A stretch of 7,391 nucleotides of DNA. Origin: Bacteroidales bacterium. Lineage in GTDB: Bacteria; Bacteroidota; Bacteroidia; Bacteroidales; UBA932. Of the stretch, positions 6,819 through 7,391 are shown one piece after another. Location: contig JAFZMA010000241.1 of the NCBI GenBank assembly GCA_017551215.1, forward strand, positions 1-7,391, in the 5' to 3' direction. Both the position numbers and the translations under genes were made by a program. Numbering within the stretch: the stretch's first letter is position 1; each line of letters starts with the position of its first letter. The notes beneath the pieces are model-generated. The model did not search any database, was not told the origin of the DNA, and saw only the letters and a program-made list of their open reading frames with translations.

Positions 6819-6864
6819 TTGTTGATATTAACCTACCCGTTTTTTAGTAGGTTCATATCAACAA
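6819..6864. repeat. 18-bp-arm inverted repeat, possible terminator or protein site
   Basis: The left arm (6819-6836), TTGTTGATATTAACCTAC, and right arm (6847-6864), GTAGGTTCATATCAACAA, are complementary at 17 of 18 positions, the exception being T6829 against C6854. The loop is CCGTTTTTTA. Placed 38 bases after the dipeptidase stop, it could end transcription. However the arms are AT-rich, the T-run is in the loop rather than after the stem, and no U-tract follows, so it is not a standard Rho-independent terminator. A binding or recombination site is an alternative. Confidence 0.6.
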
Positions 6865-6991
6865 CATGCTGACAATGAGCACCTTACGTTGCAGAAACCC
6901 TCTTTATTTCCATCGCGCGCGAGCCTTGCTGTTATCCTCAGCGACAAGCAGACTGCCGCATTGTGCAGCGGCAGGCTGACTGCCTGGAGGG

Positions 6992-7011
6992 CGTGCCCAC
7001 CCCCGGGCACG
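6992..7011. repeat. Small hairpin inside the GC-rich unit
   Basis: CGTGCCC (6992-6998) and GGGCACG (7005-7011) form a perfect 7-bp stem with loop ACCCCC. The right arm supplies the first G-run of the neighbouring G-quadruplex motif, so the two folds exclude each other. Confidence 0.6.
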
Positions 7012-7025
7012 GGAAGGGGGAGGGG
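7005..7025 (+). other. Canonical G-quadruplex motif
   Basis: Four G-runs are separated by short loops: GGG (7005-7007), CAC, GGG (7011-7013), AA, GGGGG (7016-7020), A, GGGG (7022-7025). This satisfies the standard pattern of four runs of at least three G with loops of 1-7. Folding in the cell is not shown by sequence alone. Confidence 0.5.
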
Positions 7026-7039
7026 CCCGGCAGAGACGA

Positions 7040-7054
7040 GTGGTCGCAGACCAC
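7040..7054. repeat. Small perfect hairpin inside the GC-rich unit
   Basis: GTGGTC (7040-7045), loop GCA, then GACCAC (7049-7054) make a perfect 6-bp stem with a three-base loop near the centre of the unit. Confidence 0.6.
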
Positions 7055-7201
7055 GAAGTATATGCAGGGAGGGGCCGGAGCGAGCAAAGCGAGCGGAGTC
7101 CCGACAGGCACGTCAGGCCTGCCCGGAACAATGCGGTTTGTCGAAAAAATTTTGCCCAAGAAATCCAAAATGCGGGTATCGCTGAGGATTTGCAAATTTA
7201 T

Positions 7202-7214
7202 AAATCGCTGAGAT
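7202..7214 (+). repeat. Copy of dispersed ATCGCTGAG motif
   Basis: AAATCGCTGAGAT lies 12 bases after the copy that forms the right end of the GC-rich unit (7178-7189), in the same orientation. The two make a short tandem pair separated by an AT-rich spacer. Confidence 0.45.
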
Positions 7215-7273
7215 TAGGTGCTTTGGCTATCAAAAAAATTTGGCCAAAATGAATAAAAATTTTAGCGAAAAAA

Positions 7274-7304
7274 TTTGCAGATTCAGATATTTGTTTTACC
7301 TTTG
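7274..7304 (+). promoter_or_regulatory. Strong Bacteroidota promoter of the terminal ribosomal protein gene
   Basis: TTTG (7274-7277), a 19-base spacer and TACCTTTG (7297-7304) reproduce the Bacteroidota -33/-7 consensus exactly. Transcription should start around 7309-7311, giving a leader of about 60 bases. The upstream DNA is A- and T-tract rich, as is usual before strong promoters. This is the best promoter in the window. Confidence 0.8.
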
Positions 7305-7310
7305 CACCCC

Positions 7311-7341
7311 AACGCGAGGTTCCGTTACAACCTAAGTCGTT
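7311..7341 (+). promoter_or_regulatory. Leader stem-loop before the ribosomal protein gene
   Basis: AGGTT (7317-7321) can pair with AACCT (7329-7333), and outside it AACG (7311-7314) with CGTT (7338-7341), across an internal loop. The hairpin begins almost at the predicted transcription start. Its right side contains GTTACAACC (7324-7332), which recurs exactly at the start codon (7372-7380). An autoregulatory leader is possible but not shown. Confidence 0.35.
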
Positions 7342-7369
7342 GAAAATTAACAAGATAAAGCTAAAAGCT

Positions 7370-7391
7370 ATGTTACAACCAAAGAAAACCA
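7370..7391 (+). CDS. rplP: Probable ribosomal protein L16, first seven codons (runs off the window)
   Basis: ATG at 7370 opens MLQPKKT, and the next codon begins with A. This is the usual start of bacterial large-subunit protein L16 (MLQPKKTK...), which binds 23S rRNA near the peptidyl transferase centre and the A site. Only seven residues are visible, so the call rests on this short match plus the strong promoter and A-rich leader expected for a ribosomal protein gene. In most bacteria rplP sits inside the S10 operon directly after rpsC; here rpsC is absent and the gene has its own promoter, which is unusual and lowers the confidence. Confidence 0.5.

Larger units (their letters stand above)
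6934..7189. mobile_element. GC-rich palindromic unit, MITE-like (about 256 bp)
   Basis: The outer ends are a perfect 11-bp inverted repeat: ATCCTCAGCGA (6934-6944) and TCGCTGAGGAT (7179-7189). Inside, a second long imperfect palindrome pairs CGACAA (6942-6947) with TTGTCG (7138-7143), CCGCATTGT (6956-6964) with ACAATGCGG (7128-7136), and 6970-6986 with 7105-7123 apart from two single-base bulges: 32 paired positions. The core contains smaller hairpins, a near-duplicate GGGAGGGGCC(C)GG (7018-7030 and 7067-7078) and the direct repeat GCGAGC-AAA-GCGAGC (7080-7094). It is far richer in G and C than its flanks. No transposase and no clear target duplication are seen. A non-autonomous element or a structured RNA are both possible. 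Confidence 0.45.
6781..7369. other. 589-base non-coding region rich in repeats and predicted structure
   Basis: This is the only long gap in an otherwise dense window. In order it holds a short ATCGCTGA copy (6800), an 18-bp-arm inverted repeat (6819-6864), about 65 bases with nothing recognised (6865-6930), a GC-rich foldable unit (6934-7189), another ATCGCTGAG copy (7204), an AT-rich stretch with three A-tract/T-tract steps (about 7144, 7232 and 7269), and the promoter and leader of the final gene. No tRNA, rRNA, tmRNA, SRP RNA or RNase P signature was recognised. Short open frames over the GC-rich part look like chance. Confidence 0.8.

Noticed and set aside
6931..7190. tRNA, tmRNA, SRP RNA, 6S or RNase P gene in the structured region
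   Set aside because: None of the conserved sequence signatures (for example a T-loop GGTTCRA or the RNase P core) were found.
7239..7248. Palindrome TTTGGCCAAA as an operator
   Set aside because: Ten bases of AT-flanked palindrome with no second copy or positional relation to the promoter is weak support.
6889..7252. Several open frames of 70-98 codons on both strands over the GC-rich intergenic unit
   Set aside because: Frames overlap on both strands, translations are low-complexity and rich in G, R and P, and the DNA is explained by inverted repeats. No recognisable domain or promoter supports them.
6781..7391. CRISPR array
   Set aside because: The repeats are about 9-13 bases, irregularly spaced and in both orientations, with no regular spacers and no cas genes.

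Overview
The window looks like chromosomal DNA of a Bacteroidota (Bacteroidetes) bacterium, most likely of the order Bacteroidales; genus cannot be read from the sequence. Three things point there. Two proteins belong to families typical of the phylum (DUF3098 and DUF4294). The first gene is the phylum's divergent glycogen/starch synthase form. Four intergenic regions carry exact copies of the Bacteroidota -7 promoter element TAnnTTTG, one with a perfect -33 TTTG.

Layout. Positions 1-334 (minus strand) hold the N-terminal 111 codons of a glycogen/starch synthase-like protein. It is divergent from a tight plus-strand operon at 414-3306: ftsX, a DUF3098 membrane protein, uppP and lpxH. This operon joins divisome control of wall hydrolysis, recycling of the undecaprenyl carrier and lipid A synthesis. 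Convergent to it is a secreted DUF4294 protein on the minus strand (3327-4106). A shared divergent promoter region (4107-4170) then leads into a GltS-type sodium/glutamate symporter (4171-5565) and a secreted or lipoprotein M19 dipeptidase (5623-6780). Together these two suggest peptide and glutamate use.

The last 589 bases before the next gene (6781-7369) are non-coding and the most unusual part. They hold an 18-bp-arm inverted repeat; a GC-rich, highly foldable unit of about 256 bp bounded by 11-bp perfect inverted repeats, with a canonical G-quadruplex motif inside; and a textbook Bacteroidota promoter. The promoter drives a roughly 60-nt leader and the first seven codons (MLQPKKT) of what looks like ribosomal protein L16. 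The ends of the GC-rich unit match a short motif (ATCGCTGAG) that recurs just downstream of three stop codons in the window.

The protein genes are ordinary conserved families. The candidates for something undescribed are the dispersed ATCGCTGAG motif with its palindromic unit, and the structured leader of the terminal ribosomal protein gene.
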